DNA of 64,000 nucleotides from Prauserella muralis (GTDB taxonomy: Bacteria; Actinomycetota; Actinomycetes; Mycobacteriales; Pseudonocardiaceae). Below are positions 9,595-19,848 of the stretch, in pieces. The notes below the pieces were generated by a model. It had not been told where the DNA came from, did not search any database, and was given only the letters and a program-made list of their open reading frames with translations. Location of the stretch: the NCBI RefSeq assembly GCF_003202285.1, contig NZ_MASW01000006.1, forward strand, positions 1 to 64,000, read 5' to 3'. Every line of letters begins with the position of its first letter. Position 1 is the first letter of the stretch. A program made the translations under genes and the position numbers.

Positions 9595-9645
9595 CCCGAG
9601 CCGCCGTGTGGGCCGCCCACGTCGCCGTGCTGGCTCCGCGCGACG

Positions 9646-9690
9646 TATACACACGATGTATAGACGAGCTATATACACCCTGTGTATAGT
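9646..9690. promoter_or_regulatory. two palindromic operators and leaderless promoter of padR operon
   Basis: Operator 1: TATACA-N5-TGTATA (9646-9662). Operator 2: TATACAC-CCT-GTGTATA (9672-9688), perfect 7-bp arms. Centres are 26 bp apart. The -10 hexamer TATAGT (9685-9690) overlaps operator 2 and ends 7 nt before the ATG at 9698. The shared TATACA half-site makes autoregulation by the PadR protein very plausible. Confidence 0.7.
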
Positions 9691-9697
9691 CACGGTC

Positions 9698-10222
9698 ATG
9701 TCGATCGGACACACCCTGCTCGGTCTGCTGGAACGCGGGCCCCGGCACGGCTACGAGCTCAAACGCGCCTACGACGAACGGTTCGGGCTGGAGCGCCCGC
9801 TGCACTACGGGCAGGTCTACTCGACGCTGGCGCGCCTGCTGCGCAACGGCCTGGTCACCGAGGCCGGCTCCCAGCCGGGCAGCGGCCCCGAGCGCAAGAG
9901 CTACGCCATCACCGACGCCGGCATCACCGACGTCGAACGCTGGCTCACCACGCCGGAGAACCCCGAGCTGTACCTGCAGAACACGCTCTACACCAAGGTG
10001 GTGCTGGCGCTGCTGTCCGGCCGCAGCGCGCAGGACGTGCTGGAGACCCAGCGCAGCGCGCATCTGAAGGCGATGCGCACGCTCACCACTCGCAAGCTCG
10101 ACGGCGACCTCGCCGACACGCTGATCTGCGACCACGCCCTGTTCCACCTGGAGGCGGACCTGCGCTGGCTGGAGCTCACGGCCGCCCGGCTCGACGAGCT
10201 GGCGAGCGAGGTCCGCCCGTGA
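9698..10222 (+). CDS. PadR family transcriptional regulator
   Basis: PadR-type winged-helix regulator, 174 aa. The N-terminal wing region is typical: HTLLGLLERGPRHGYELKRA, then QVYSTLARLLRNGLV and GPERKSYAITDAG; the C-terminal half is the helical dimerisation domain. It starts at ATG 9698, which has no Shine-Dalgarno sequence but lies 7 nt after a TATAGT -10. It leads an operon with an ABC ATPase (4-nt GTGA overlap) and an FtsX-like permease, so it probably represses its own exporter until an inducer binds. The inducer cannot be told from sequence. Confidence 0.9.
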   Translation: MSIGHTLLGLLERGPRHGYELKRAYDERFGLERPLHYGQVYSTLARLLRNGLVTEAGSQPGSGPERKSYAITDAGITDVERWLTTPENPELYLQNTLYTKVVLALLSGRSAQDVLETQRSAHLKAMRTLTTRKLDGDLADTLICDHALFHLEADLRWLELTAARLDELASEVRP

Positions 10223-10893
10223 CCGCGCTGCTCACCGCGACCGGCCTGCACAAGACGTTCGGTCCCACCGACGCGCTGACCGGCGCGAGCTTCCAGATCT
10301 CCGCGGGCGAGATCGTCGCCGTGATGGGCCCGTCCGGATCGGGGAAGTCGACCCTGCTGCACTGCCTCGCCGGGATCGTCCGGCCCGACGCGGGCACGGT
10401 CGCCTACCGGGACCGCGACGTGTTCGCGCTGTCCGATGCGGAGCGCACGGCGTTGCGCCGCACCGAGTTCGGGTTCGTCTTCCAGTTCGGCCAGCTCGTG
10501 CCGGAACTCAGCTGCCTGGAGAACACCGCACTGCCGCTGCGGCTCGGTGGGCTGCGCCGCCGCGCCGCCGAGGCGAAGGCACGCGAGGCCATGGAGCGGC
10601 TCGGCGTGGCCGATCTCGCGGGCAAGCCCCCCGGCGAGGTGTCCGGCGGGCAGGGCCAGCGTGTCGCCCTGGCCCGTGCGCTGGTGACCTCGCCGTCGGT
10701 GCTCTTCGCCGACGAGCCCACCGGCGCACTGGACTCGCTCAACGGCGAGCGGGTGATGAGCCTGCTGGTGCGGACCGCACGCGAGGACGGCACTGCCGTC
10801 GTGCTCGTGACGCACGACGTGCGCGTCGCGGCCTACTCCGACCGCGAGGTCGGCGTCCGGGACGGCCGGACCCGGCAGGTGGCGGCCGCATGA
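10219..10893 (+). CDS. ABC transporter ATPase (MacB/LolD type)
   Basis: ATPase of 224 aa of the class that works with FtsX-like permeases. Walker A GPSGSGKSTLLH, signature VSGGQGQRVALARAL, Walker B LFADEPTGALD. It starts at GTG 10219 within the padR stop (GTGA) and ends in an ATGA overlap with the permease, so all three are coupled. This class usually moves hydrophobic compounds, peptides or lipoproteins outward or drives mechanotransmission at the envelope. PadR control suggests a detoxification or antibiotic-export role, which is inference. Confidence 0.9.
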   Translation: MTALLTATGLHKTFGPTDALTGASFQISAGEIVAVMGPSGSGKSTLLHCLAGIVRPDAGTVAYRDRDVFALSDAERTALRRTEFGFVFQFGQLVPELSCLENTALPLRLGGLRRRAAEAKAREAMERLGVADLAGKPPGEVSGGQGQRVALARALVTSPSVLFADEPTGALDSLNGERVMSLLVRTAREDGTAVVLVTHDVRVAAYSDREVGVRDGRTRQVAAA

Positions 10894-13169
10894 AGCCACT
10901 CCAGGATCTGGCCGTCGGGGTCCGGCTGGCTGTCGGGGGCAGCCGGACCCCGAGGGCCGGGCTGCTCCGGCTGACGCTGACGGCCATCGGCATCGGCCTG
11001 TCCACGGCGGTGCTGCTGGGGGTGGCCGCGCTGCTGTCCGCGCTCGCCGACCGCACCGACCGGACGGCGGCACGGGAGGCGAGCGACCAGCCCGGCGGGG
11101 GCGCCGCCGTCCACGTCCACACCGACCGGTCCTACGTCGACGGCGAGCAGATCACCGTCACCTACCTGGAGCCCGAGGGCCCCGGCGCGCCGGTGCCTCC
11201 CGGGCTCGCGGCGCTGCCGGAACCGGGCGAGCTGGTGGTCTCGCCCGCGCTCGCCACCCGGTTCGCCGAGCAGCCCGCCCTGCGCGAGCGGTTCGCAGGC
11301 GAGGTCACCGGCACCGTCTCGCCCGAAGGGCTCGCCGGGCCTGCCGAACTGTGGGCCTACGCGGGCGCCAACGGGTTGCGCAGCTCGCCGGACGCCTCCC
11401 CCGTGCATCACTTCGGCGTGCCGTCGAGCTGGTCGGACCTGTCACCGCTGGTGCTGTTCACCGCCGGGCTCGGCGTGGTGGTGCTGGTCGTGCCGCTGCT
11501 GGTGTTCGTCGCCGCCAGCAGCCGGATCGCGGGCGCGGAGCGGGAGGCGCGGCTGTCGGCGATACGCCTCGCCGGGGCAGGCGCGGGCCAGATCCGGCGC
11601 ATCGCCTCCGCCGAGGCGCTGGTCGGTGCGGTCGCCGGCACGGCACTGGGCGGGCTGCTGTTCGTGCTCGCCCGCCCGCTGCTCGCGCAGCTGCGCGTCG
11701 GTGACACCACGGTGTATCCCGCTGACGTCGTGCCCTCGTGGCCGCTCGCCGTGGTGGTCCTGCTGCTCGGCCCCGTGCTCGCCCTGGGCTCGGCGTGGCT
11801 GGGGCTGCGCGGCCTCGTCGTCGAACCACTGGGCGTGACCCGCCGGACCCGGCCGGTACGGCGGCGCGGATGGTGGCGGCCGCTGCTGGTACTGCTCGGC
11901 GTGCTGATGCTGCTGCCGGATCTGGTGTTCGGCACGGGAAAGCGGCCCGGTGAGGTGCTGCCGTTCCTGCTGCTGGGCGCGGCGCTGCTCCTGGTCGGCG
12001 TGCCGGTGCTGATGCCATGGCTCACCGAACGCCTTGTCGACCGGCTGCACGGTGGTTCCCCGGCGTGGCAGCTGGCGATCCGCAGGCTGCAGCTGGACAG
12101 CGGCACCCCGAGCCGCGTGGTGGCGGGGGTGGTCGCCGTGCTGGCCGGCGTGGTGGCGATGCAGACGATCGTGACCTCGGCGAGTGCCGAGGCAGGCAGG
12201 CGGGACACCGAGCGCGCGGACCGCGCGCTGGCGACCGTCGAGGTGACCGCGCCGGTGGCGGGCGACGCGCTGGCGAGAGTGCGGGCCGTGCCGGGCGTCG
12301 AGCAGGCGGATCCCTGGCAGCTGATCGACCTCGACACCGACCAGGCGGGGCCCGCGATGCTGCTGGTCGCCCCGTGCCCCGCGCTGGAGCGCGGTTTCCG
12401 GCTGCCGGCCTGCGCCGACGGCGACGTGTTCACCGTCGGCGGCCAGACCCCGCCCGGCTCGACCCACCGCACGATCTCCTACGTCGGCGACGGCCCGGCC
12501 GAGGGGCCGCGGTTCACCGTGCCCGGCGATGCCCGAGCCGCCACGCTGCACACGGGTCACGACCGGACCGAGAGCTACGCCACCGTGCTGGCGACACCGG
12601 GCGCGGCCCGTGGCCTTCCGGGCCCCGGCGTGCGTCCCACCCTGCGGGTCTGGCTCGACCCGGGCGACGCCCACGCGCTGGACGAGGTGCGCGCCGCGCT
12701 GGCTCCGCTGGGCTGGCGGGCGTCGGTGTCCAGCGAGGCGGAGCTGGCGGCGCCCTCGGAGGACGACGGCCTCGCCGTCATGCGCGGCATCCTCTACGGG
12801 GGCGCGGGGCTGACCCTGCTGCTGGCGGCCGTGAGCCTGCTCGTGCTGGCCGCGGGACAGATCAGTGAGCGCAGGCGCCCGCTGGCGGCGATGAGCGCGG
12901 CCGGCGTGCCCAGATCGGTGCTGGCCCGCTCGCTGCTGTGGCAGAACACGGTGCCGATGGTGCTCGGCGTGCTGGTCGCGACCGGAGCGGGTCTGGGCGT
13001 CGCCGCGTTGTTCGCTCGCATCATCGGCGAGGGTGCCCCGATGGTCGTCAACGGCGTTTTCGTCGGGTCCCTGGCGGCAGGGGCGGTGCTGCTCGTGCTC
13101 GGGGTGACGGCGGCGATGCTGCCCGGCCTGCGCTCGGCGACGCGGCTGGAGGCGCTGCGCGCCGAGTGA
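10890..13169 (+). CDS. FtsX-like ABC transporter permease
   Basis: Large permease of 759 aa with an N-terminal helix (LTLTAIGIGLSTAVLLGVAA), a long extracytoplasmic segment, then two FtsX-type membrane blocks: one near residues 190-390 and one at the C-terminus after a second extracytoplasmic segment. This is the duplicated 8-10 helix arrangement common in actinobacterial export permeases. Starts at ATG 10890 overlapping the ATPase stop. It is followed by a strong hairpin. Substrate unknown. Confidence 0.88.
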   Translation: MKPLQDLAVGVRLAVGGSRTPRAGLLRLTLTAIGIGLSTAVLLGVAALLSALADRTDRTAAREASDQPGGGAAVHVHTDRSYVDGEQITVTYLEPEGPGAPVPPGLAALPEPGELVVSPALATRFAEQPALRERFAGEVTGTVSPEGLAGPAELWAYAGANGLRSSPDASPVHHFGVPSSWSDLSPLVLFTAGLGVVVLVVPLLVFVAASSRIAGAEREARLSAIRLAGAGAGQIRRIASAEALVGAVAGTALGGLLFVLARPLLAQLRVGDTTVYPADVVPSWPLAVVVLLLGPVLALGSAWLGLRGLVVEPLGVTRRTRPVRRRGWWRPLLVLLGVLMLLPDLVFGTGKRPGEVLPFLLLGAALLLVGVPVLMPWLTERLVDRLHGGSPAWQLAIRRLQLDSGTPSRVVAGVVAVLAGVVAMQTIVTSASAEAGRRDTERADRALATVEVTAPVAGDALARVRAVPGVEQADPWQLIDLDTDQAGPAMLLVAPCPALERGFRLPACADGDVFTVGGQTPPGSTHRTISYVGDGPAEGPRFTVPGDARAATLHTGHDRTESYATVLATPGAARGLPGPGVRPTLRVWLDPGDAHALDEVRAALAPLGWRASVSSEAELAAPSEDDGLAVMRGILYGGAGLTLLLAAVSLLVLAAGQISERRRPLAAMSAAGVPRSVLARSLLWQNTVPMVLGVLVATGAGLGVAALFARIIGEGAPMVVNGVFVGSLAAGAVLLVLGVTAAMLPGLRSATRLEALRAE

Positions 13170-13177
13170 AACGGCGT

Positions 13178-13220
13178 GTTGGCCGCCCCGGTCGCCGTGT
13201 TGGCCACCGGGGCGGCCAAC
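13178..13220 (+). terminator. hairpin terminator after the padR-ABC operon
   Basis: Perfect 15-bp inverted repeat GTTGGCCGCCCCGGT / ACCGGGGCGGCCAAC with a 13-nt loop, 8 nt after the permease stop. No U-tract, as is usual in high-GC actinobacteria. The loop repeats the GTGTTGGCC word of the stem. Confidence 0.7.
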
Positions 13221-13250
13221 TCGGCGACGCCGGAGGCACCACGCCATAAC

Positions 13251-13266
13251 TAGAACGTGTTACAGT
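13251..13266 (+). promoter_or_regulatory. KstR-like box and leaderless promoter of the SDR gene
   Basis: TAGAACGTGTTACA (13251-13264) fits the published KstR consensus TNNAACNNGTTNNA exactly. The -10 TACAGT (13261-13266) overlaps it and ends 7 nt before GTG 13274. A TetR-type lipid/sterol regulator bound here would block the promoter. Which regulator binds is inference. Confidence 0.5.
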
Positions 13267-13273
13267 TCTTCGC

Positions 13274-14065
13274 GTGATCCTCGACCGCTTCCGGCTCACC
13301 GACCAGGTCGCCGTCGTCACCGGCGCGGGGCGCGGCATCGGGGCCGCCACGGCGCTCGCACTGGCCGAGGCCGGCGCCGACGTGGTGCTCGCCGCGCGTA
13401 CCCGCGACCAGCTCGACACCGTCGCCGAGCGGATCGGCGAGACCGGCCGCAAGGCCCACGTCGTGGCCACCGACCTGGCCGAACCCGCCAACGCCGCCGC
13501 ACTGGCCGACGCCGCCGTGGAGACGTTCGGCCGCCTCGACGTCGTCGTCAACAACGTCGGCGGCACGCTGCCGTGCCCGCTGGCCGACACGAGCACCGAG
13601 TTCCTGGAGGAGGCCTTTCGCTTCAACGTCTCCACCGCGCACGCGCTCACCCGCGCGGCCGTGCCCGCGATACTGCGCGCCGGGGCCGGGTCGATCGTCA
13701 ACATCTCGTCGGTCATGGGCCGCGTGAGCGGGCGCGGCTTCCTCGCCTACGGCACCGCGAAGGGCGCGCTCGCGCACTACACGCGGCTCGCCGCGGCCGA
13801 TCTCGCGCCGAGGATCCGGGTCAACGCGGTCGCGGTGGGCTCGGTCGCCACGTCGGCGCTGGAGGTGGTGGTGAACAACCCCGAACTCAAGCAGCGCATG
13901 GAGGCGGCCACCCCGCTGCGCCGCATCGGCGAACCGGAGGACGTCGCCGCCACCATCCTCTACCTGTGCTCGCGGGCGGGCGGCTACGTCACCGGCAAGG
14001 TGCTCGAGGTGGACGGCGGCCAGCAGGCCCCGAACCTCGAACTCGGCCTTCCGGACCTCGCATGA
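13274..14065 (+). CDS. SDR family oxidoreductase
   Basis: Short-chain dehydrogenase/reductase of 263 aa. Cofactor motif TGAGRGIG near residue 18, NNVGG in the beta4 region, catalytic Ser in NISSVMG and the YGTAK active-site pair. The C-terminal [11 protein letters not shown] is typical of classical SDRs. GTG 13274 is chosen because of the -10 box just before it. It overlaps the next oxidoreductase gene (ATGA). The KstR-like box upstream suggests a steroid or fatty-acyl substrate, but the sequence does not fix it. Confidence 0.9.
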   Translation: MILDRFRLTDQVAVVTGAGRGIGAATALALAEAGADVVLAARTRDQLDTVAERIGETGRKAHVVATDLAEPANAAALADAAVETFGRLDVVVNNVGGTLPCPLADTSTEFLEEAFRFNVSTAHALTRAAVPAILRAGAGSIVNISSVMGRVSGRGFLAYGTAKGALAHYTRLAAADLAPRIRVNAVAVGSVATSALEVVVNNPELKQRMEAATPLRRIGEPEDVAATILYLCSRAGGYVTGKVLEVDGGQQAPNLELGLPDLA

Positions 14066-15132
14066 GTGCCCGCGTGGTGCAGTGGAGCACCGGCAACGTC
14101 GGGCGGCACGCCCTCGCCGGAATCGCCGCCAGGCCCGACCTGGAGCTGGCCGGGGTGTGGGTGTCGAGCGAGGCGAAGGCGGGCCGCGACGCCGGTGAGC
14201 TGGCCGGTCTCGGCCGCGAGCTGGGCGTGCGGGCGACCACCGACGCCGACGCGCTGCTGGCGCTGCGCCCGGACTGTGTCGTCTACACCGCGATGGCCGA
14301 CAACCGGCTCACCGAGGCCCTCGACGACCTCGCGCGCTTCCTGCGTGCCGGGATCAACGTCGTGTCCAGCAGCCCGGTGTTCCTGCAGTTCCCCGACGGC
14401 GTCGTGCCACCGGAGCTGACCGACCCGGTGCGCGCGGCGGCCCGCGAGGGCGGCGCGTCACTGTGGGTCAACGGCATCGACCCCGGCTTCGCCAACGACT
14501 GGCTGCCGCTGACCGTGACGAGCATCAGCGAGCGCATCGACGAGGTCCGCTGCCTGGAGATCCTCGACTATTCGACGTACGACAACCGCACGGTGCTCTT
14601 CGACATCATGGGGTTCGGCTCGCCGCTGGAGCAGACCCCGATGCTGCTGCAGCCGGGTGTGCTGTCGCTGGCCTGGGGCAGCGTGGTGCGCCAGCTCGCG
14701 GCGGGGCTCGGCGTCGAGCTCGACGGCGTGGAGGAGCACCACGAGCGGCTGCCCGCGCCGGAGACGTTCGGCATCGCGTCCGGCACCATCGAGAAGGGCA
14801 CGGCGGCCGCACTGCGCTTCGAGATCCGCGGCATGCGCGGCGGGCGGGCGGTGTGCGTGCTCGAGCACGTCACGCGCCTGCGGCCCGATCTGGGCCCTGA
14901 CTGGCCACAGCCCGCAGGGCAGGGCTGCTATCGCGTGTGCGTCACCGGCGAGCCGGACTACACGCTGGATCTGCGGCTGCTCGGCAGCGACGGCGACCAC
15001 AACACGGCCGGGCTCAAGGCGACCGCCATGCGATTGGTCAACGCGGTGCCCGCGGTGGTGGCCGCGCCGCCGGGCCTACTGACCGCGCTCGACCTTCCGC
15101 TCGTCACCGGCCGTGGCCTCGTCGCGCCCTGA
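14062..15132 (+). CDS. NAD(P)-binding oxidoreductase, dihydrodipicolinate-reductase-like
   Basis: A 356-aa protein with an N-terminal Rossmann start [17 protein letters not shown] typical of the actinobacterial DHDPR-like/amine dehydrogenase family (related to 2,4-diaminopentanoate dehydrogenase). The middle has the conserved [16 protein letters not shown]. Substrate unknown; it is not the DapB of lysine synthesis, which is shorter. Start ATG 14062 overlaps the SDR stop by 4 nt, so the two act in one pathway. Its last 57 nt overlap the 3' end of lgt on the other strand. Confidence 0.8.
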   Translation: MSARVVQWSTGNVGRHALAGIAARPDLELAGVWVSSEAKAGRDAGELAGLGRELGVRATTDADALLALRPDCVVYTAMADNRLTEALDDLARFLRAGINVVSSSPVFLQFPDGVVPPELTDPVRAAAREGGASLWVNGIDPGFANDWLPLTVTSISERIDEVRCLEILDYSTYDNRTVLFDIMGFGSPLEQTPMLLQPGVLSLAWGSVVRQLAAGLGVELDGVEEHHERLPAPETFGIASGTIEKGTAAALRFEIRGMRGGRAVCVLEHVTRLRPDLGPDWPQPAGQGCYRVCVTGEPDYTLDLRLLGSDGDHNTAGLKATAMRLVNAVPAVVAAPPGLLTALDLPLVTGRGLVAP

Positions 15133-16152
15133 GTCGTCGCTCTCCCCGGCCCGGGCCGGGGGCTCGGACTCCGCCCCAGCGGCATCGGCATCCCCGGATT
15201 CCCGCTCCGCGCCATTGCCGTCGTCGGCGCTCTCGCCGGCGCTCGCGTCGTCCGGATCGTCGCGGTCCCACGGGTCGCGGAGGGTCTCCGGCGCCTCCCT
15301 CGGTCCGCGGCGGCGGGCCAGCACGAAGTAGGCGATCGCGCCGGCGAAGAGCAGCATCGAGGTCCACACGTTCACCCGCAGGCCGAGGATGTGGTTGGCC
15401 TCGTCCGTGCGCATGAGCTCGATCCAGAACCGGCCCGCCGTGTACCCGGCGACGTAGAGCGCGAACGCGCGGCCGTGCCCGAGGCGGAACCGGCGGTCGG
15501 CCCACACCACGAGCAGCGCGACACCGAGGTTCCACAGCAGTTCGTAGAGGAACGTCGGGTGCACGACCTCCACCGGGACGTCGTTGAGGGCGACGCCGTT
15601 GAGCGGGTCCTTGATCAGCGGGTTGTCCGGGTCGACCCGGTCGTAGATCTCCAGCCCCCACGGCAGGTCGGTGGGCCCGCCGTAGAGCTCCTGGTTGAAG
15701 TAGTTGCCGAGCCTGCCGATCGCCTGGGCCACCACGATGCCCGGTGCGATGGCGTCGGCCACCGCGGGCAGCGGGATTCCCTTGCGGCGGCAGGCGATCC
15801 ACGCGCCGACCGCGCCGAGCGCGATGGCTCCCCAGATGCCCAGGCCGCCGTCCCAGATGTAGAGCGCGCGGATCGGGTCCTTGCCCTCGCCGAAGTACAG
15901 CTGGTTGTCGGTGATGACGTGGTACAGCCTGCCACCGACCAGGCCGAACGGCACCGCGAACACGGCGATGTCGACGATCGCGCCCTTGGTGCCGCCACGC
16001 TGCACCCAGCGCCGGTCGCCCCACCAGATGGCCACGATGATGCCGAGGATGATGCAGAGCGCGTACGCCCGCAGCGGCACGGGGCCGAGGTACCACACCC
16101 CGCGGTCGGGGCTGGGGATGTTGGCGAGGACGAACGCCGACGCGGTAGTCAC
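15076..16152 (-). CDS. lgt: prolipoprotein diacylglyceryl transferase
   Basis: Membrane enzyme, 358 aa, that moves diacylglycerol from phosphatidylglycerol to the lipobox Cys of prolipoproteins such as the lipoproteins in this window. Visible: seven or so hydrophobic helices, the YIWDGGLGIWG loop, and the Lgt signature GRLGNYFNQELYGGP. After the last helix (FVLARRRG) comes an 80-residue Asp/Glu/Ala-rich cytoplasmic tail, longer than in most bacteria but common in actinobacteria. GTG 16152 is preceded by TACGGT six nt upstream, so a leaderless mRNA is likely. It follows trpA on the same strand. Confidence 0.95.
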   Translation of the reverse strand: MTTASAFVLANIPSPDRGVWYLGPVPLRAYALCIILGIIVAIWWGDRRWVQRGGTKGAIVDIAVFAVPFGLVGGRLYHVITDNQLYFGEGKDPIRALYIWDGGLGIWGAIALGAVGAWIACRRKGIPLPAVADAIAPGIVVAQAIGRLGNYFNQELYGGPTDLPWGLEIYDRVDPDNPLIKDPLNGVALNDVPVEVVHPTFLYELLWNLGVALLVVWADRRFRLGHGRAFALYVAGYTAGRFWIELMRTDEANHILGLRVNVWTSMLLFAGAIAYFVLARRRGPREAPETLRDPWDRDDPDDASAGESADDGNGAERESGDADAAGAESEPPARAGESDDSGRDEATAGDERKVERGQ

Positions 16153-16252
16153 GGGCCAACCGTAGCGCGCGGCCTCGCGGTTCAGCCGTGGAGGTTCACC
16201 TCGGCGGCGAAGGGCCGTTCCAGCTCCTGCTGGGGCACCGGGTAGCCCGGCC

Positions 16253-17043
16253 TCAGGCAGGGACGGCGGGGCGGCGCACGCCCTCGGCCAGCTCGGCAGC
16301 CAGCTCGCGCACCGCGGGCACGCCCTCGCCTGCCCTGCTCACCAGCGCCGAGCCGACGATCACGGCGTCGGCGAAGGAGGCCACCTCGGCGGCCTGGTCG
16401 CCGGAGCGCACGCCAAGGCCGACACCGATGGGCAGGTCGGTGTGCTCGCGGGTGCGCCGCACCAGATCGGCGGCGCTCGCGCCGACGCTGTCGCGGGCGC
16501 CGGTCACGCCCATCACGGCCGTGGCGTAGACGAAGCCGGACGACGCGCGAGCCGTCAGCGCGATCCGTTCCTCCGATGACGACGGCGCCACCAGGAAGAT
16601 CCGGTCCAGCCCGTGCGTCTCGGAGGCGGCCAGCCAGTCGCCTGCCTCGTCGGGCGTGAGGTCGGGCGTGATGAGGCCGAGCCCGCCCGCCGCCGCGAGG
16701 TCACGGGCGAAGGCGTCCACGCCGTAGCGGTGCACGGGGTTCCAGTAGGTCATCACCACCGCACGGCCACCGCGGGAGGCCACCGACTCGACGACCTCGA
16801 ACAGGTGCTTGAGCCGGAACCCGGCCTTGAGGGCGGCGTCGGCCGCGGCCTGGATGGTGGGCCCGTCCATCACCGGGTCGGAGTAGGGCACGCCCACCTC
16901 GACCAGGTCGGCGCCCGCGTCGATGGTGGCCGCGAGGAGTTCCTTGGACCGCTCGACCGTCGGGTACCCGGCGGGCAGGTAGCCGACGAGCGCGCCGCGG
17001 CTCTCCGCCCTCGTCCGCTCGAACAGCTCGGCAAGACCGCCGC

Positions 17044-17047
<4 letters not shown>
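16253..17047 (-). CDS. trpA: tryptophan synthase alpha chain
   Basis: Alpha subunit, 264 aa, a TIM barrel that cleaves indole-3-glycerol phosphate to indole and glyceraldehyde 3-phosphate; indole is channelled to TrpB. Catalytic Glu50 ([12 protein letters not shown]) and Asp61 (VMDGP) are in place, and the phosphate-binding GVGLGVRS loop is present near the C-terminus. Start GTG 17047 overlaps the trpB stop (GTGA). It is the last trp gene of the run; 100 nt follow before lgt. Confidence 0.96.
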
Positions 17048-18302
<1,255 letters not shown>

Positions 18303-18306
<4 letters not shown>

Positions 18307-19112
18307 CGGCTGGGCCTCGGGCAGGCGGGGTGCGATCCGGCCGTGACGAGCTTGACGAGGGCGCCCTTCGGGTCCTCCGAGGCGACGAGCCCCTCGCCGA
18401 CCAGCACCGCGTCGGCGCCGTGCCCGGCGTAGGCCATCAGGTCGCCAGGGCCGCGCACGCCGGACTCGGCGATCTTGTAGGTGTCCATGGGCAGTCCGGG
18501 TGCGAGCCGGGAGAACACGTCGCGGTCGACCTCCAGCGTGTGCAGGTTCCGCGCGTTGATACCGATCACGCTCGCGCCGGCCTCCAGCGCGCGGTCGGCC
18601 TCCTCGGCGTTGTGCACCTCGACCAGTGCCGTCATGCCGAGCGACTCCACGCGGTCGAGCAGCGACACCAGCGCGTTCTGCTCCAGCGCCGCGACGATCA
18701 GCAGCACCATGTCGGCACCGTGCAGACGCGCCTCGTGCACCTGGTACGGGCTGACGATGAAGTCCTTGCGCAGCAGCGGAACGTCCACCGCCGCGCGGAC
18801 CGCGTCGAGGTCGGCGAGCGACCCGCCGAACCGGCGCTGCTCGGTGAGCACGCTGATGACCCTGGCTCCGGCGTCCTCGTAGTCGCGGGCGAGCGCGGCC
18901 GGGTCGGGAATGCCTGCCAGGTCGCCCTTGGACGGGCTGCGCCGCTTGACCTCCGCGATGACACCGATGCCCGACTCACGCAGGGCCGCCATCACGTCGC
19001 GGGGCGGCACGGCGTCGGCCGCCCGCCGCTTCAGCTCGTCGAACGGCAGCGCCGCCTCCCGCTCGGCGAGGTCGGCCCGCACGCCCGCGATGATGTCCTC
19101 GAGAACGCTCAC
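18303..19112 (-). CDS. trpC: indole-3-glycerol phosphate synthase
   Basis: Monofunctional TrpC of 269 aa that closes the indole ring from carboxyphenylamino-deoxyribulose phosphate. Motif [14 protein letters not shown] holds Glu54 and catalytic Lys56; LLRKDFIV and the phosphate site VAESGV-type IAESGVRGP follow. GTG 19112 has GGAG eight nt upstream. First gene of the coupled trpCBA group, separated from the membrane-protein gene by 154 nt with possible leader elements. Confidence 0.96.
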
Positions 19113-19216
19113 TGGGCCGCTCCGGAGGGAGTCATGACCGTTCGTTCACTCGCAAGGTGGCTCACAAAAACCTTCCCCTTCCCGCCGAAATGATGCTAAC
19201 CCTCGCGGTGAGGCGC

Positions 19217-19249
19217 TTCGGTCCCGGGTCGGAATTGTCTTGTCCACCA
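19217..19249 (-). promoter_or_regulatory. trpC leader: Trp-codon pair and dyad
   Basis: On the minus strand a tandem TGG TGG (19249-19244) is followed by an imperfect 18-bp palindrome (19217-19234, centred on CCCGGG). Tandem Trp codons before a hairpin recall trp attenuators. However, the frame holding them has no start codon close by and no U-tract follows. Treat as a weak candidate. Confidence 0.2.
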
Positions 19250-19266
19250 GTGAGGACGCCTCGGCG

Positions 19267-19848
19267 TTAACTGCGTGTGGTCGGATCGTCTCCGTCGGAG
19301 AGGGCATCCCACAGTTCCGTGTCGGGGTCCTTGCGGGCACGCTGGGTACCCGGGGCGGCGTATCTGGCCCCCATTCGCGGCATCCGGTGGCCACGCCAGG
19401 TGAGCAGCGCCCCGCCCGCCGCCATCAGCACTCCGCCCGTGACGGCCGCGGCGGGGCCCCACAGGGTGCGGACGGGCTCTCCTGGCTCGGACCCGTAGCC
19501 GGGGGCGCGGCCGGTCCACGTCACGTCGTAGGCGGATCCGCCGAGGGTGAGCCAGAGCACCCACACCCCGACGGCCAGCAGGAGCACGCCGAGCACGCGC
19601 CGCGCCCAGCCGCGCGCACCGAGCGCGGCGGCCACCGCGGCGAGGCCGAACAGCGCGATCGGCGTCGGCCAGGCGGCGAGGTCGGAGCCCGTGAGGTCGC
19701 CGGTCACCGCGCCGTCGACCGTCGTGCCGGGCGGGACCTCGATCCACACCAGGCGCGCCGAGCCCCACAGCGCGGCGGCGCTCAGCAACAAGACGCCCAC
19801 CACTATCCACAGTGGACGCTTGCTGGCCGGGGTGCTAGCCACCGGCAC
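19267..19848 (-). CDS. Trp biosynthesis-associated membrane protein (TIGR02234 type)
   Basis: Integral membrane protein of 193 aa with four predicted helices (for example [19 protein letters not shown] and [20 protein letters not shown]) and a polar C-terminal tail ([16 protein letters not shown]). This is the conserved actinobacterial protein found between trpE and trpC; its function is unknown, though its place argues for a link to tryptophan. Start GTG 19848 lies inside trpE, overlapping it by 14 nt, so it depends on trpE translation. An in-frame GTG two codons later is an alternative. Confidence 0.85.
   Translation of the reverse strand: MPVASTPASKRPLWIVVGVLLLSAAALWGSARLVWIEVPPGTTVDGAVTGDLTGSDLAAWPTPIALFGLAAVAAALGARGWARRVLGVLLLAVGVWVLWLTLGGSAYDVTWTGRAPGYGSEPGEPVRTLWGPAAAVTGGVLMAAGGALLTWRGHRMPRMGARYAAPGTQRARKDPDTELWDALSDGDDPTTRS

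Noticed and set aside
9608-9620. GTGGGC/GCCCAC dyad as btuD terminator
   Set aside because: Arms are too close for a stable hairpin (loop of about 3 nt, 5-bp stem); not strong enough to call.
16182-16240. Short minus-strand ORF (about 18 codons, ending FAAEVNLHG) between trpA and lgt
   Set aside because: Protein-like composition but too short, no clear ribosome site, and no known peptide here.
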